From positions 1 to 64,000 of the forward strand of contig OY970260.1 of the NCBI GenBank assembly GCA_963715625.1: a stretch of DNA of 64,000 bases. The letters are read 5' to 3'. The stretch's first letter is position 1. Each line of letters opens with the position of its first letter. The translations under genes were made by a program, and so were the position numbers. The DNA is from VRUE01 sp963715625. Its GTDB lineage: Bacteria; Actinomycetota; Thermoleophilia; Solirubrobacterales; 70-9. This document shows, piece after piece, positions 25,639-35,435 of this stretch. The notes beneath the pieces were generated by a model. The model was given only the letters and a program-made list of their open reading frames with translations, did no database searches and was not told where the DNA came from.

Positions 25639-26040
25639 ATGAAGATCAAGCTCAGCCGCCGCTCGGCCGTCGTGGTCGTGGCCGCAATCGTGATGCTCGC
25701 GCTGGGTGGAAGTGCGCTCGCGCGGTCGGGTCCGACTGCGACTCGCTCAGCCCACCACGGCAAGCTCACGTACCGCTTCGGCAAGATCGTCGACACCGAC
25801 ACCACCGCCAACGACGGGCAGTTCAACTACGCCCACGGCCACGCCAACTGCAAGCACAACGAGCGGCTGATCTCCGGCGGCCTGCGGCTGCATCACGGCA
25901 GCATCACGGCAGTCATCGGGCACTTTCAGATGGTGGCATCTGATCCGATCAAGCGGGAATGGTCAGTGACGGCAAGCTCTGACATGGGCGGCGCCGCACG
26001 CGACGATTTCGTCGTCGTCGCCACCTGCGAAACCCGGTAG
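25639..26040 (+). CDS. small secreted protein
   Basis: 133 residues with a signal peptide (VVVVAAIVMLALGGSALA) and a mature beta-rich domain (GQFNYAHGHANCKHNERLIS). AAGGAGG precedes ATG 25639. No family is recognised. It is co-directional with the sigma factor and the large secreted protein. Confidence 0.6.
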   Translation: MKIKLSRRSAVVVVAAIVMLALGGSALARSGPTATRSAHHGKLTYRFGKIVDTDTTANDGQFNYAHGHANCKHNERLISGGLRLHHGSITAVIGHFQMVASDPIKREWSVTASSDMGGAARDDFVVVATCETR

Positions 26041-26065
26041 CGACCTAGACCTCGGGGCGTCGTAA

Positions 26066-26176
26066 GCGCCTGATCCAGGCGCGGACGACTCCTGGCCGAC
26101 CCTCCCGCCGATCAATTTCGGTCGGGGCCGATGCAAGCGAGGGCCGCGTTGGACAGCGGAAGTGCAGAGGCACTTC
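26066..26176 (+). promoter_or_regulatory. T4SS operon leader with two hairpins
   Basis: GCGCCTG-ATC-CAGGCGC (26066-26082) and GAAGTGC-AGAG-GCACTTC (26159-26176) are perfect hairpins upstream of the first transfer gene. The second lies just before the Shine-Dalgarno AAAGGAG, where it could modulate translation. Confidence 0.4.
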
Positions 26177-26194
26177 TAGCCAAAGGAGTCCATC

Positions 26195-26515
26195 GTGGCC
26201 CTCGCAGTCTTCGTCAAGTTCCAGCTCGCCGTCGAGAGCGCCGCCGTCAGCATCAAACCGAACCCCAACGGGGGACCGGGGACGCCGGCGCTGGAAAAGC
26301 TCGTCAACTGGCTCGCCGCGATTGTCCTGCTCGGCTGTGCCGCCGGCCTGCTGATCGGCGCCGCACAGTGGGCGCTCGGCAGCAAATCCAACAACTTCAG
26401 CCACGCCTCTGACGGCAAGCAGAAGGTCCTCTACTCGCTGATCGGCGCCTTCGTGGTCGGTGCCGGGGCGGCGCTCATCAACTTCTTCTACACCTCCGGC
26501 ACGGCGGTCAAATGA
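26195..26515 (+). CDS. T4SS pilin/VirB2-like two-helix membrane protein
   Basis: 106 residues from GTG 26195, with AAAGGAG eight bases upstream. Two membrane helices (about 36-56 and 79-98) flank a basic loop (SKSNNFSHASDGKQK). Size, topology and position at the head of the transfer operon suit a VirB2/TrbC-like pilin or the small membrane protein that occupies this place in actinobacterial T4SSs. The stop overlaps the next start by four bases. Confidence 0.55.
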   Translation: MALAVFVKFQLAVESAAVSIKPNPNGGPGTPALEKLVNWLAAIVLLGCAAGLLIGAAQWALGSKSNNFSHASDGKQKVLYSLIGAFVVGAGAALINFFYTSGTAVK

Positions 26516-27198
26516 TGCGCCCGTCTCGGGACAGCACCCGGCCAGGGCGGCGGCGTCTTCTCCTCGCCTGTCTCGCCACCCTCCTCCTCGGCCTGCTGCT
26601 CGGCCGGTCCCTCTCCCCCACCGGCAGCGACCGCGCCGCGACACCTGCCAAAGCCGGCGCGGCGCGGTCGCTCGCCGGAGTCCCGGTCTCCTTCTCCGAC
26701 ACCCCTGCCGGTGCGGCGCAGGCCGTCGCCGCCTACCAGCGCGCCTTTGCCAGCCCGACGATCTTCCAGCCGGAGGTTCTGCGAGCGCGGATCGAGGCGG
26801 TGGCGACGCCCGACTACGCCGAGACGATGCTTGCCGCCAACTCACCGGGCGCACAGCGCCTCGCGGCAGGACCGATCGGCGAGGGCGTCCGCCGCGGGGT
26901 GCAGACGCTCTACACGGCGGTCCCGATCGGCTACCGGGTCGAGTCCTTCCAGCCCGACCGCGCCCGCGTCCTCACCTGGGGCTTCACCCTGCTCGGCAAC
27001 GCGGCCTCAGTGGAACCGGCCGCCTACTTCGGCCTCACCCACACCGAGCTCGCCTGGATGAACGGCCGCTGGCGGATCGCCGAAACGCGGGGCGGTTTCG
27101 GGCCGACGCCGAAGCTGGCGACGAAACCCGGTCCCTTGGGCGGCTACCGGGTGATCGACCTCGCGCAGGGGCTGGAAAGCTATGAGCTGGCTCCCTAG
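26512..27198 (+). CDS. VirB8/TcpC-like conjugal transfer protein
   Basis: 228 residues with one N-terminal membrane helix (LLLACLATLLLGLLLGRSLS) and an extracytoplasmic NTF2-like region (AAQAVAAYQRAFASPTIFQP, then FGLTHTELAWMNGRWRIAET). VirB8/TcpC proteins form the periplasmic or wall-side scaffold of the channel. Overlaps on both sides (4 bases with the pilin gene, 17 with the next) place it in a tight transfer operon. Confidence 0.68.
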   Translation: MMRPSRDSTRPGRRRLLLACLATLLLGLLLGRSLSPTGSDRAATPAKAGAARSLAGVPVSFSDTPAGAAQAVAAYQRAFASPTIFQPEVLRARIEAVATPDYAETMLAANSPGAQRLAAGPIGEGVRRGVQTLYTAVPIGYRVESFQPDRARVLTWGFTLLGNAASVEPAAYFGLTHTELAWMNGRWRIAETRGGFGPTPKLATKPGPLGGYRVIDLAQGLESYELAP

Positions 27199-28843
27199 AT
27201 GCCTGGCGGCCGCCCTCCTCGCTGGTCTGCTGGCGGCGCTGGTCGTCCTCGCGCAGCCCTCGCCCCCGCCCGCCCAAGCGAACCCCCTCTGCGACGTTGG
27301 CAGCGCCCCGGCGGGGGTCGTCACCGAAGGCGTCGGCGCGATCACGGGCGGCCTGGTCGGCGGCGGCAACCCGGTCGGTGATGCCTGCAACGCGGTCAGC
27401 GGCGATGTGACGGGAGCCGTCACGGCGCCGATCACCGACGCCTTGAAGGGAGTCGGCAACGGGATCTTCGAGCAGGTCACGACCTGGGTCGCCGAAGGGG
27501 CGAGCTGGCTGATCGGGCAGGTCGTGACGGCGATCGAGGAAACGACGACGCCGCAGTTGACCACCAAAGGCTTCCTCTTGCAGTACGGAAAGATGGCGGA
27601 GATCGCCGCCCTAATGGGGCTGGCGATGCTGCTGCTCGCCGTGCTGGAGGGGCTGGCGCAGGGCAACGCGGGGTTGCTGGCCCGCGTCGTCCTGGTCAAC
27701 CTGCCGCTCGCCTTCATCGCGACCAGCGTCGCCTACGCGGTGGTGCAGTTGCTCCTGGTCGCCACCGATGGCCTCTGCCACGCGATAGCCAGCGCCAGCC
27801 ACGACAACAGCGAGCACTTCTTCAAGGCGGCGATCACCGGCCTCGGCGAAGCGGGCGGCAGCGCCGGCAAGGAAGTCGGCGGTGCCGGTGGCACCGACCC
27901 GAGCGGGGCGGTCGCCGGGCAGGCGGCTGGAACCGTGGGCGCTCCGCTGTTCGTCACCTTCCTCGCCGCGATCATCGGCGCCTTCGCCGCCTTCTTGGTC
28001 TGGCTGGAGCTGCTGATGCGCGACGCGGCGGTCTACGTGGTCGCGCTGTTCATGCCGATGGCGCTAGCGGCGTCGATCTGGCCGCGCTGGATGGGCGCCC
28101 TGCGCCGTACCGGCGAGTTGCTCGTCGTCGTGATCGGCTCGAAGTTCGTCATCGTCTCGATCATCTCGCTCGCGGCGGGACTGGTGGCCGAAAGCGGCAG
28201 CGACGTCGAGCACATCCTCGCCGCCTCGGCGCTGATGCTGCTCGCCTGCTTCGCTCCCTTCGTCCTGCTCAAACTCGTTCCCTTCGCCGAGGGCGCGATG
28301 ACCGCCGCCTACGGTCGCCGCTCGGCCGCGGGCGGCGCGGTGAGCGGCGTGCAGCTCGCGAGCGACGTGCAGATCCTCCGCAACATGGCTCACTCCAATT
28401 GGGGCGAGTCGGGCGCAACCCTCTGGAACGCTGGCGAGAAAAGCGGCGGAAGCGCCGGACCCGAGCCCGGCGGCCTCCGCGGTGGCGGCGGGCCGGGAGC
28501 GGGTCCGGGCGGCGGTGCGGGTGACGCTGGCGGTGCGGCCGGTGGCGAGGCCGCAGCGGGGGGAGCGGCTGGCGCGGGCGCGGGCGCAGCGGTGGCGGTG
28601 CCCGCCGCGGCCGTGCGCGGAACCAAAGCCGCCGCCCAGCGACTGCAAGGGACCGGCGTCGCCCAGCAGGCGGGCAGCTCGGCGGGCGCGGGCGCTGCGC
28701 CGAGCGAGGAGCCTGCGGAGGCTCGCGGAGCTGCGATGCCCCGCGAGGCGGACGGCGGCGGTGCGCCGAGCGCCGGAGAGAAACCGCCGCGACCGGCACC
28801 TGAGTCACCGGGAGCAAAGCCCGAGAAGGGAGCGAAGTCGTGA
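27182..28843 (+). CDS. VirB6/TrbL-like polytopic channel protein
   Basis: 553 residues. A signal-like helix is followed by several membrane helices (for example EIAALMGLAMLLLAVLEGLA, PLFVTFLAAIIGAFAAFLVW and HILAASALMLLACFAPFVLL). A conserved-looking Trp-rich cytoplasmic turn (ASIWPRWMGALRRTGELLVV) and a long Gly/Ala/Pro-rich tail of about 150 residues complete it. This matches actinobacterial VirB6-like transfer proteins. It ends 4 bases inside the next gene. Confidence 0.75.
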   Translation: MSWLPRCLAAALLAGLLAALVVLAQPSPPPAQANPLCDVGSAPAGVVTEGVGAITGGLVGGGNPVGDACNAVSGDVTGAVTAPITDALKGVGNGIFEQVTTWVAEGASWLIGQVVTAIEETTTPQLTTKGFLLQYGKMAEIAALMGLAMLLLAVLEGLAQGNAGLLARVVLVNLPLAFIATSVAYAVVQLLLVATDGLCHAIASASHDNSEHFFKAAITGLGEAGGSAGKEVGGAGGTDPSGAVAGQAAGTVGAPLFVTFLAAIIGAFAAFLVWLELLMRDAAVYVVALFMPMALAASIWPRWMGALRRTGELLVVVIGSKFVIVSIISLAAGLVAESGSDVEHILAASALMLLACFAPFVLLKLVPFAEGAMTAAYGRRSAAGGAVSGVQLASDVQILRNMAHSNWGESGATLWNAGEKSGGSAGPEPGGLRGGGGPGAGPGGGAGDAGGAAGGEAAAGGAAGAGAGAAVAVPAAAVRGTKAAAQRLQGTGVAQQAGSSAGAGAAPSEEPAEARGAAMPREADGGGAPSAGEKPPRPAPESPGAKPEKGAKS

Positions 28844-30336
28844 GCGCGCGGCGCTATCGCTTCGGTCCCCTCGAGCAGCGCGCCGTGGTCGGGCCGCTTC
28901 GCATCGGCCAGGTCTTGATCGTGGCGGCGGGCGCGTTGATCGGGTTGGGGGCGCTCTACGCGATGCGAAGTGTCGCCGGACTGGTCGTTGCCCTGATGGC
29001 GCTCGGCGTCGGCGTCGGCGCGATCTGCGTGCCGGTCGAGGGGCGCACGACGGAGGAGTGGGCGCCGGTCGTCGGGCGCTGGGTCCGTCGGCGCCGACGC
29101 GCCGAACGCGGCCACCGCTCGACGGCGCCGGGCGGAGGCGCTCGCGACGGCGGCGAGGGCGAGGCGGAGCACGAGACCTCGCTGCCGCCTGAGCTGGCTG
29201 ACCTCGACCTGCTCGCAGTCCCCTACGGCTCCGAGCAGGTCGGCGTCATCGAAGACCGGCGCGGTGGCACCTTCACGGCGGCGCTGGCGGTGCGGGCCGG
29301 CGCCTTCGCGATGCGCGACACCGCCGAGCAGGAGCGAGTGCTCGACGCCTGGGGCGCGGTGCTCGCGAGCTGCGCCCGCGACGGCAGCCCGATCCGCCGC
29401 CTCCAGTGGATCGAGCAGACGCTGCCAGGCCAGGGCGACGAGCTGGCATCCCACTTCCAGGCCCAGCGCGACCGCGCCGTGCCGCTCGACTCCGACGTCG
29501 TTCGCTCCTACATCGAGCTGGTCGAGTCGGCCGCGCCGCAGACGACCGAGCACGAGGTCCTGATCGCCTTGCAGATCGACCAGCGCCGCGGCGCCCGCGA
29601 GCTGCGCCGACTCGGCGGCGGTGTCGAGGCGGCCTGCGAGCTGCTGCTCCGCGAGGCGGAGAGCCTCGCGGAGCGGCTGACGATCGCCGAGGTCTCGGTC
29701 TCGGGCCTCCTGCGCCCGCGCCAGTACGCGGCGCTGATCCGCGATGCCTTCGATCCGTTTGGCCGCCAGGCGCGCGCCCGCACGGCCCTGGGACAGGACG
29801 GGCGCGAAGGGGTCGAGCCGGCGCTGATGGGTCCGCTCGCCGACGAGACGAGCTGGTCCACCTACCACACCGACTCCGCCTTTCACGCGACCTACTGGAT
29901 CGCCTCATGGCCGCGCTCGGACGTCGGGCCGATGTTCATGGCGCCGCTTCTGATGCAGACGAGCGCGCTGCGGACGGTCGCGGTGACGATCGAGCCGGTC
30001 CCCTACTCGCTGGCGATGCGCCGCGCCGAGGCGGCGCAGACCGCCGAGGTCGCGGAGGAAATCAACCGTAACCGCCAGGGCTTCATGTCAACCGCCCGGA
30101 TCAGGCGCCGCCAGCAGGCCGCCTCGCGCCGCGAGGAGGAGCTGGCTGACGGCCATGCGGAGCTGCGCTGGTCGGGCTACGTGCGGACCTCCGCACGCTC
30201 GCCGCAGGAGCTGGAGCGGGCCGAGAGCGAGGTCGAGCACGCCGCCCAGCTAGCCCGCCTCGGCCTGCAACGCCTCTACGGCGAGCAGGACAGCGGCTTT
30301 CCCTTCACCCTGCCGCTCTGCCGGGGGCTGCGATGA
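28840..30336 (+). CDS. SCO6880-like conjugation protein (PrgI/VirB3-VirB4-N type)
   Basis: 498 residues. Two N-terminal membrane helices (about 20-60) resemble PrgI/VirB3. The rest resembles the N-terminal, non-ATPase part of VirB4 as found in SCO6880-like proteins (LLAVPYGSEQVGVIEDRRGG, then FHATYWIASWPRSDVGPMFM and VAEEINRNRQGFMSTARIRR). No Walker motif is present; the ATPase is encoded by the next gene, with which it overlaps by four bases. The VirB4 function therefore appears split over two polypeptides. Confidence 0.78.
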   Translation: MSARRYRFGPLEQRAVVGPLRIGQVLIVAAGALIGLGALYAMRSVAGLVVALMALGVGVGAICVPVEGRTTEEWAPVVGRWVRRRRRAERGHRSTAPGGGARDGGEGEAEHETSLPPELADLDLLAVPYGSEQVGVIEDRRGGTFTAALAVRAGAFAMRDTAEQERVLDAWGAVLASCARDGSPIRRLQWIEQTLPGQGDELASHFQAQRDRAVPLDSDVVRSYIELVESAAPQTTEHEVLIALQIDQRRGARELRRLGGGVEAACELLLREAESLAERLTIAEVSVSGLLRPRQYAALIRDAFDPFGRQARARTALGQDGREGVEPALMGPLADETSWSTYHTDSAFHATYWIASWPRSDVGPMFMAPLLMQTSALRTVAVTIEPVPYSLAMRRAEAAQTAEVAEEINRNRQGFMSTARIRRRQQAASRREEELADGHAELRWSGYVRTSARSPQELERAESEVEHAAQLARLGLQRLYGEQDSGFPFTLPLCRGLR

Positions 30337-31612
30337 GGAGCCGCGCCGGAGAGCGGCCGGGCCACGGCGGCACCACCGCCCACTTCCAGGCGGTCTACCC
30401 CTTCCTCGGCCAGGGCGGCCTCGGGGCGCCCGGCGCCTACATCGGGCGCGACGCCTACGGCGGCGCCTGGATGTATGACCCGTGGGCGCTGTATCCGGTC
30501 CATCTGCCGGGTCCGAACATGCTGATGCTCGGCGGGATCGCCTCGCGCAAGTCGAGCCTGGTCAAGACCTACATCTACCGCCAGGCGGTCTTCGGGCGCC
30601 AGGCGTGGGTGCTCGACATCAAGGGCGAGTATTGGCCGCTGGCGAGGGCGCTCGGCGTGCAGCCGATCACCCTCGCGCCGGGGGGCGAGGTGCGGCTGAA
30701 TCCGCTCAGCCCGCGAGGCGGCCGCGAGGGACCGCTGAGCCTCTTGCGGTCGGTGGCCCAGGCAGCGCTCCGGCGCGAGCTCAGCCCGGAGGAGGACGCC
30801 GGGCTGCGGGTGGCGCTGGAGATCGTAGACGAGGAATCCGGCACGGCCGAGCCGACGCTGCCGATGGTGGTCGACGCGCTGCTCCATCCCCGCGAGGCGA
30901 TGGTGCAGGGCGTCTCGGCCGCCAGCCGCGAGGATTTTGCCGAGGCCAATCGCTCCTCGGCTCTGGCCCTGCAACGGCTCTGCGCGGGCGACCTGCGCGG
31001 CATGTTCGACGGCCCGACCAGCGAGGGTCTCGACCTCGACGCGCCCTGGTGGTGCTCGACCTGAGCGCCGTCCGCGACTCCGCGGCGCTGGGAATCCTGA
31101 TGACCTGCGCCGCGGCCTGGCAGCAGGCGATCCTCTTGGAGCGAAAGCAGGCCGCCGAGCAGGAGGGGCGGGAGAGCCCGAAGCTGATCTCGGTGGTCGA
31201 GGAGGGCTGGCGGGTCACCAGCCACATCGGCGTCGCCGAGTGGCTCCAGGCCAACTTCAAGCTCTGCCGCTCGCTCGGCGTGCAGAACGTCGTCGTCGTC
31301 CATCGCCTCACCGACCTCGGCGCCTCCGGTGATGCCGGCTCGCGCGAGGCGCGCATCGCCGAGGGGCTGATCGGTGACGCCGACACCAAGGTGATCTACC
31401 GCCAGCCGCACGATCAGCAGGAGCTTCTGCGCTCCCGGCTCGGGCTGAGCAGGACCGAGGCCGAGCTGACGACGACGCTGCGCCTTGGCGAGGCGCTGTG
31501 GCTGGTCGGGCGGCGCTCCTTCCTCGTCCAGCACCGGCTCTCCCAGGTCGAGCGCGAACTCGTCTACACCGACTGGCGTATGGTCGAGCGCTCCCTCGCG
31601 GAGGCAGCGTGA
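30333..31612 (+). CDS. VirB4-like transfer ATPase (frameshift near 31044)
   Basis: The N-terminal frame (30333-31064) contains a Walker A-like loop LMLGGIASRKSSLVK at about 63-77, where Arg replaces the usual Gly before Lys. The frame then shifts: at 31044-31046 a CCC run would need one more C to continue DAPLVVLDLSAV (Walker B). The second frame runs to 31612 with VVEEGWRVT and IYRQPHDQQELLRSRLGLS. As read the gene is interrupted; with one base added it encodes about 426 residues. VirB4 ATPases power T4SS assembly and transfer. Confidence 0.75.
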
Positions 31613-33319
31613 GCAACTCCGAGCGCCAGCTTTACCTGGCGCTCGCCGCGATCGCCGCCGCCGTCCTGGCCCTGATCTGGCTGACCGGCGCGCTGGCCGG
31701 ACTGATCTTCGGCGGGGGCTGGACGTCGATCGGCGCGAGTGAACTGGCGATGACGGCCCTGCGCCTCCCCTCCCACCTCGGCGACCCCGCTGCCGCCTGG
31801 CCGCGCACAGCGCGGGCGGCGCTGCCAGAAGCGCCAGGCTTCTACGCGAGCGCCGCTTTGATCCTCACCGCGCTCTGCGGCCTGGCCCTGCTCGGCCGCC
31901 GCTACCTGGAGCTGGATGAGCTGCTCGCCTTCGGCCGCGGTCGGCGGCGGGCGCCGAGCGCGCGCTGGGCGAGCCGTCGCGACCTGGCGCCGCTGATGGT
32001 GCGGGCGCCACAGCGGCGGCGACTGACGCTCGGCCGCAGCGGGCGAGCGCTGCTCGCCGCCCAGGAGCGGCAGTCGGTGATCGTCTTCGCCCCGACCGAA
32101 AGCCACAAGACGACCGGCCTGGCGATCCCGGCCCTGCTGGAGTGGCAAGGGCCGGTCCTGGCGACCTCGATCAAGAGCGACCTGCTGATCGACACGGTGG
32201 CCCATCGGCAGACGCTGGGCGAGGTGATGGTCTTCGACCCGGCCCAGGTGACGGGAATGGAGTCCTCGCGGGCAACGCCGCTATGGGGCGCCGGCACCTG
32301 GCGCGGGGCGATGCGAATCGCGCACTGGCTGGCGGCCGCTGCGCGCACCGGCTCGGGCGGGTTGCAGGACGCCGACTTCTGGTACGCGGCGGCGGAGAAG
32401 CTGCTGGCGCCGCTGCTCTTCGCCGCCGCCTCCAGCGGCCGAACGATGGAGTCGGTGGTGTGCTGGCTGGACGAAGGTCCCGAGGTCAACGACGCCCACA
32501 TCGAGGAGCTGTTGAACGAGGCAGGCGAGGCGGCGGCGAGGCGAGCTTGGCAGGCGACGCAGAATCGCGAGGAGCGCCAGCGCAGCTCCGTCTACACCAC
32601 CGCCGAGATGATCGTCGGCGCCTTCGCCGACCCGCGTGTCGCGGAGGAGACGAAGGGCGCCGACTACAGCCCGGCCGCCCTGCTGGACGGGGGCGCCAAC
32701 ACCCTCTACCTCTGCGCGCCGCTGCACGAGCAGGAGCGGCTTCGGACGGTCTTCTCGATGCTGGTGCAGGAGCTGCTCGCCGTGGTCTATGAGACCGTGG
32801 CGGCGACCGGGAAGCCACTCGACCCGCCGCTCCTGCTGTTGCTGGACGAGTGCGCGAACATCGCGCCGATCCCCAACCTCGCCGAGATCGCCTCGACCGG
32901 CGCCGGACAGGGAGTGCAGCTACTCGAGCGTCTTTCAGGACATGGCCCAGGTCAGCTCTCGTTACGGGCGCCGGGCCTCGACCATCGTCAACAACCACCG
33001 CGCCAAGGTCTTCGGCACCGGGATCTCCGACCCCGAGACCCTCTCCTACGTCTCGCGGGTGTTGGGCGCCGGGGAGTTCGAGCAGCGCTCGCGCAGCACC
33101 GGCGAGAAAGGTCGCCACTCACAGACCGAGGGCGATACCTACCGCGACCTGGCTCCGGCCAATGTGGTGCGGGAGCGCAGCCCCGGCACCGGGCTCCTCG
33201 TCTACGGGCACCTGCCGCCGGCGAAGATCAGGCTGCGGCCCTGGTACGAGGACGACGGGCTGCGAAGGCTGCGCGACGGGTCGAGCAACGGCACCGGCGC
33301 GGAGGGGGTTCAGAGATGA
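31609..33319 (+). CDS. VirD4/TraG-like coupling ATPase (frameshift near 32926)
   Basis: Two N-terminal membrane helices precede a TraG/VirD4 ATPase. Walker A is VFAPTESHKTTGLAIPALLE at about 159-178, with His in place of the usual Gly before Lys. Walker B is LLLLLDECANIAPIPNLAEI. One extra base near 32926 shifts the frame inside VQLL/SVFQDMAQVSSRYG, and the second frame continues through NNHRAKVFGTG to 33319. Coupling proteins recruit the relaxase-DNA complex to the channel. As read the gene is broken; it would encode about 569 residues without the extra base. Confidence 0.78.
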
Positions 33320-33516
33320 GCCAGGCACCCACCTCGGGGACGCGGGACGCGGAAGCCGTCCCTCTCCGAGGGTCCACGGCGCGAGACAAGGGGTCGCGCA
33401 GCGCCTGGGATTCTGAGAACACGGTGCCGCTGCGCGTCTCCGGCGAGCGTGTCGAAGCCGAGGAACGAGCAGCGCGCCTGCGTCTCGTTACTGCCCGCCG
33501 CTCGCGCTGGCGCTAG
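33316..33516 (+). CDS. small basic hypothetical protein
   Basis: ATG 33316 overlaps the coupling-protein stop (ATGA). The 66-residue product is hydrophilic (MSQAPTSGTRDAEAVPLRGS, ending AARLRLVTARRSRWR). It closes the T4SS operon; the next gene is convergent and overlaps by four bases. Function is unknown. Confidence 0.5.
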   Translation: MSQAPTSGTRDAEAVPLRGSTARDKGSRSAWDSENTVPLRVSGERVEAEERAARLRLVTARRSRWR

Positions 33517-33797
33517 TCGAGGTCGGCCATGTTGCAGGCGATCCACTCGAACTCGCCGTTTACCAGCGGCACCTCGTCGCCGTAACGGGCCGCCCATACC
33601 CAGCGCTCCCAGCGCGTGAAGCCGCCGTGGCGGGAGGCGCTGATCCGCTCCGCGGGCGTCATCCGCTTCAGCACAGAGACGAAGCTGTCAACCAAGCGCT
33701 CGGTCTCTTGGGTGTCGCGGCCCTTCAGCCCCTCATAAGTGAGGTGCTGCTCGCCGCTCTCGACCTCTCTGATCAGGGTGTCCAACGTCTGAGTCAT
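33513..33797 (-). CDS. hypothetical protein
   Basis: 94 residues from ATG 33797, preceded by GAAGGAGG. The sequence (LIREVESGEQHLTYEGLKGR, then FTRWERWVWAARYGDEVPLV) is Trp-rich toward the end. No family is recognised. A large nested hairpin (33827-33899) lies just upstream, as it does before several leading-region genes of the same element. Confidence 0.55.
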   Translation of the reverse strand: MTQTLDTLIREVESGEQHLTYEGLKGRDTQETERLVDSFVSVLKRMTPAERISASRHGGFTRWERWVWAARYGDEVPLVNGEFEWIACNMADLD

Positions 33798-33826
33798 CTC
33801 AGCCTCCTTCGCTCTGGCTCCGCCCG

Positions 33827-33899
33827 CTGCGGGAGCCGGTGCCCGTCCCCTGCACGCCGCAGGCGTGCAAAATCGAGGGCACGCGGTCGGCTCCCGCAG
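33827..33899 (-). promoter_or_regulatory. nested hairpin leader H1
   Basis: Outer arms CTGCGGGAGCCG (33827-33838) and CGGCTCCCGCAG (33888-33899) pair perfectly over 12 bp. Inside, TGCACGCC-GCA-GGCGTGCA (33851-33869) makes a perfect 8-bp stem. The structure ends 30 bases before the start at 33797. The surrounding gap (33798-34122) has no gene. Confidence 0.7.
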
Positions 33900-34122
33900 A
33901 GGCGGCCTGACCCGCATGAGCGCCTGAGCGATCACACGCGGGGGCTCGCCGCAGAGGCTCAGATTGGCTCTGAGCGCCTCGTTTTCCGGGCAGAGCGTCC
34001 ATTCACCCCTGTTGTCCAACTGAATTGCCGTTTGCTTCGGGTCGCCAGCCTGACCACGAGGCCCGAGCGAGCCGCAGCGCTAAGTTGCCGAGCCCTAGTA
34101 GCCCAACCGCTTCAAATCGCTG

Positions 34123-35059
34123 TTACAGCTCGTCCTGGCCGACACCGTATTTCCGTTCCAACTCCTCCAGCGTCGTCTCTCCCGAGTCCGACTCATCACC
34201 CTGCGGCTGCGGGATGATCTGGCCGTTCCTGTCGAGTTCGAACATGATGAACTGGGGATCGACGCCAACGCGCTCATCGTCTACGTCGATGCGGAATCGG
34301 GGGTCCAGCATGGCCCGCTTCGTGGCCTCGTCGGACTCCTCTTGCGTGAAGCCAGGGTGAGCGTCGGCCCATTCGTAGGCTGCCTCTTTTACGGCCTCCG
34401 CATCGACGACGATCAGGGTGACGTCCGGGTCGGCCCAGTGCTCCGGCAGCGACTTCTTCGAGGGCGCGGACAACGAAGCCGATATGCCACACCGCGAACA
34501 TCTCCTCGCCGTCGACGCCCTCGGGCAGGTCACCCGGCTCGCACATGCCTTGATTCGACGCGACGGTGGCCGCCGCGATTACCAGCTTCAGCCTTACCTT
34601 GTCCCGCATCGGACTGAAGAAAGTCTGGATGGCGTCAACGGATCGCAATGCGGTCGGGTCGTCTTCCGAGTTGTCGCAAAGCTCGACGGCTATGTCGGCG
34701 AACGACAAAGCAGGGTCGTCCTCACCCTCTGAAACCCGCCGTTCGATCTCTTCGGTCATCCAAGGGACAGTGGCTTCGACGGATTCCATCTCGTCTTCGA
34801 ACTGGCGGGACCCGTAGCCCATCCGCGCCAGGCTGAGCAATAGGCCTTCAAGCTTCCCGTCTAACTTTGAGCCGTGCCTGCGGTTGACTGCGATTTCAAT
34901 GGCCGCGTTGGCACCTGGCGGGATCGAGTCTTCGTAGCGCTCCAGAACTTTTTGGACAGTTTGATCGGCCATTTCATCGAGCCGCTCGGGTGACACGGCG
35001 ACCTGCCCGTCACCGAGGTCGATGAATCCATCGTCGCGCTTCCTTCTAAAAAGCCCCAC
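34123..35059 (-). CDS. hypothetical protein (frameshift near 34453)
   Basis: The first frame starts MGLFRRKRDDGFIDLGDGQV and contains PERLDEMADQTVQKVLERYE and PWMTEEIERRVSEGEDDPAL. Near 34453 one extra base shifts the frame, which then continues SLPEHWADPDVTLIVVDAEA, then PRFRIDVDDERVGVDPQFIM to a stop at 34123. The joined product is about 312 acidic residues with no recognised domain. It is the fourth frameshifted gene in this mobile DNA. Confidence 0.55.
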
Positions 35060-35104
35060 CCGACGTTTCCCCTTAGTCGCCTGGCTCGGCCGCGAGCGCG
35101 GCCG

Positions 35105-35371
35105 TCACGGTACTTCGCTTTCTTCAACATGGCTGAGGCAGCCGACTTCCTGGGCTTCTGAGACTGCCCCTTCGCAATATTCCCTCACGGCCGGCGGGGC
35201 TTCTTCGGCGCGTTCGATGTCGTCGGGCTCGAACTCATAGGAGCGTTCTCCATTCTCCTTCACCGGCGTCGAGTTGATATGCCCGTCTTCTTCGCCAGCG
35301 TGAGTCGTTGCGCCGCAGGCGGCCAGTCCGATGACGAGTCCGACAGCTCCGATAGTGAACAACAGCCTCAT
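35105..35371 (-). CDS. small acidic lipoprotein
   Basis: 88 residues from ATG 35371. The signal LLFTIGAVGLVIGLAACGAT carries the lipobox LAAC. The mature part is short and acidic (YEFEPDDIERAEEAPPAVRE) with two further Cys. Surface-exclusion or stabilising roles are common for small ICE lipoproteins, but nothing specific can be read here. Confidence 0.6.
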   Translation of the reverse strand: MRLLFTIGAVGLVIGLAACGATTHAGEEDGHINSTPVKENGERSYEFEPDDIERAEEAPPAVREYCEGAVSEAQEVGCLSHVEESEVP

Positions 35372-35435
35372 AAAAGTTCCCCAGGCCGGGAGACCGCGAG
35401 AATACCTAGATCCCGGCCAAGCGCCCCCCCAGCCG

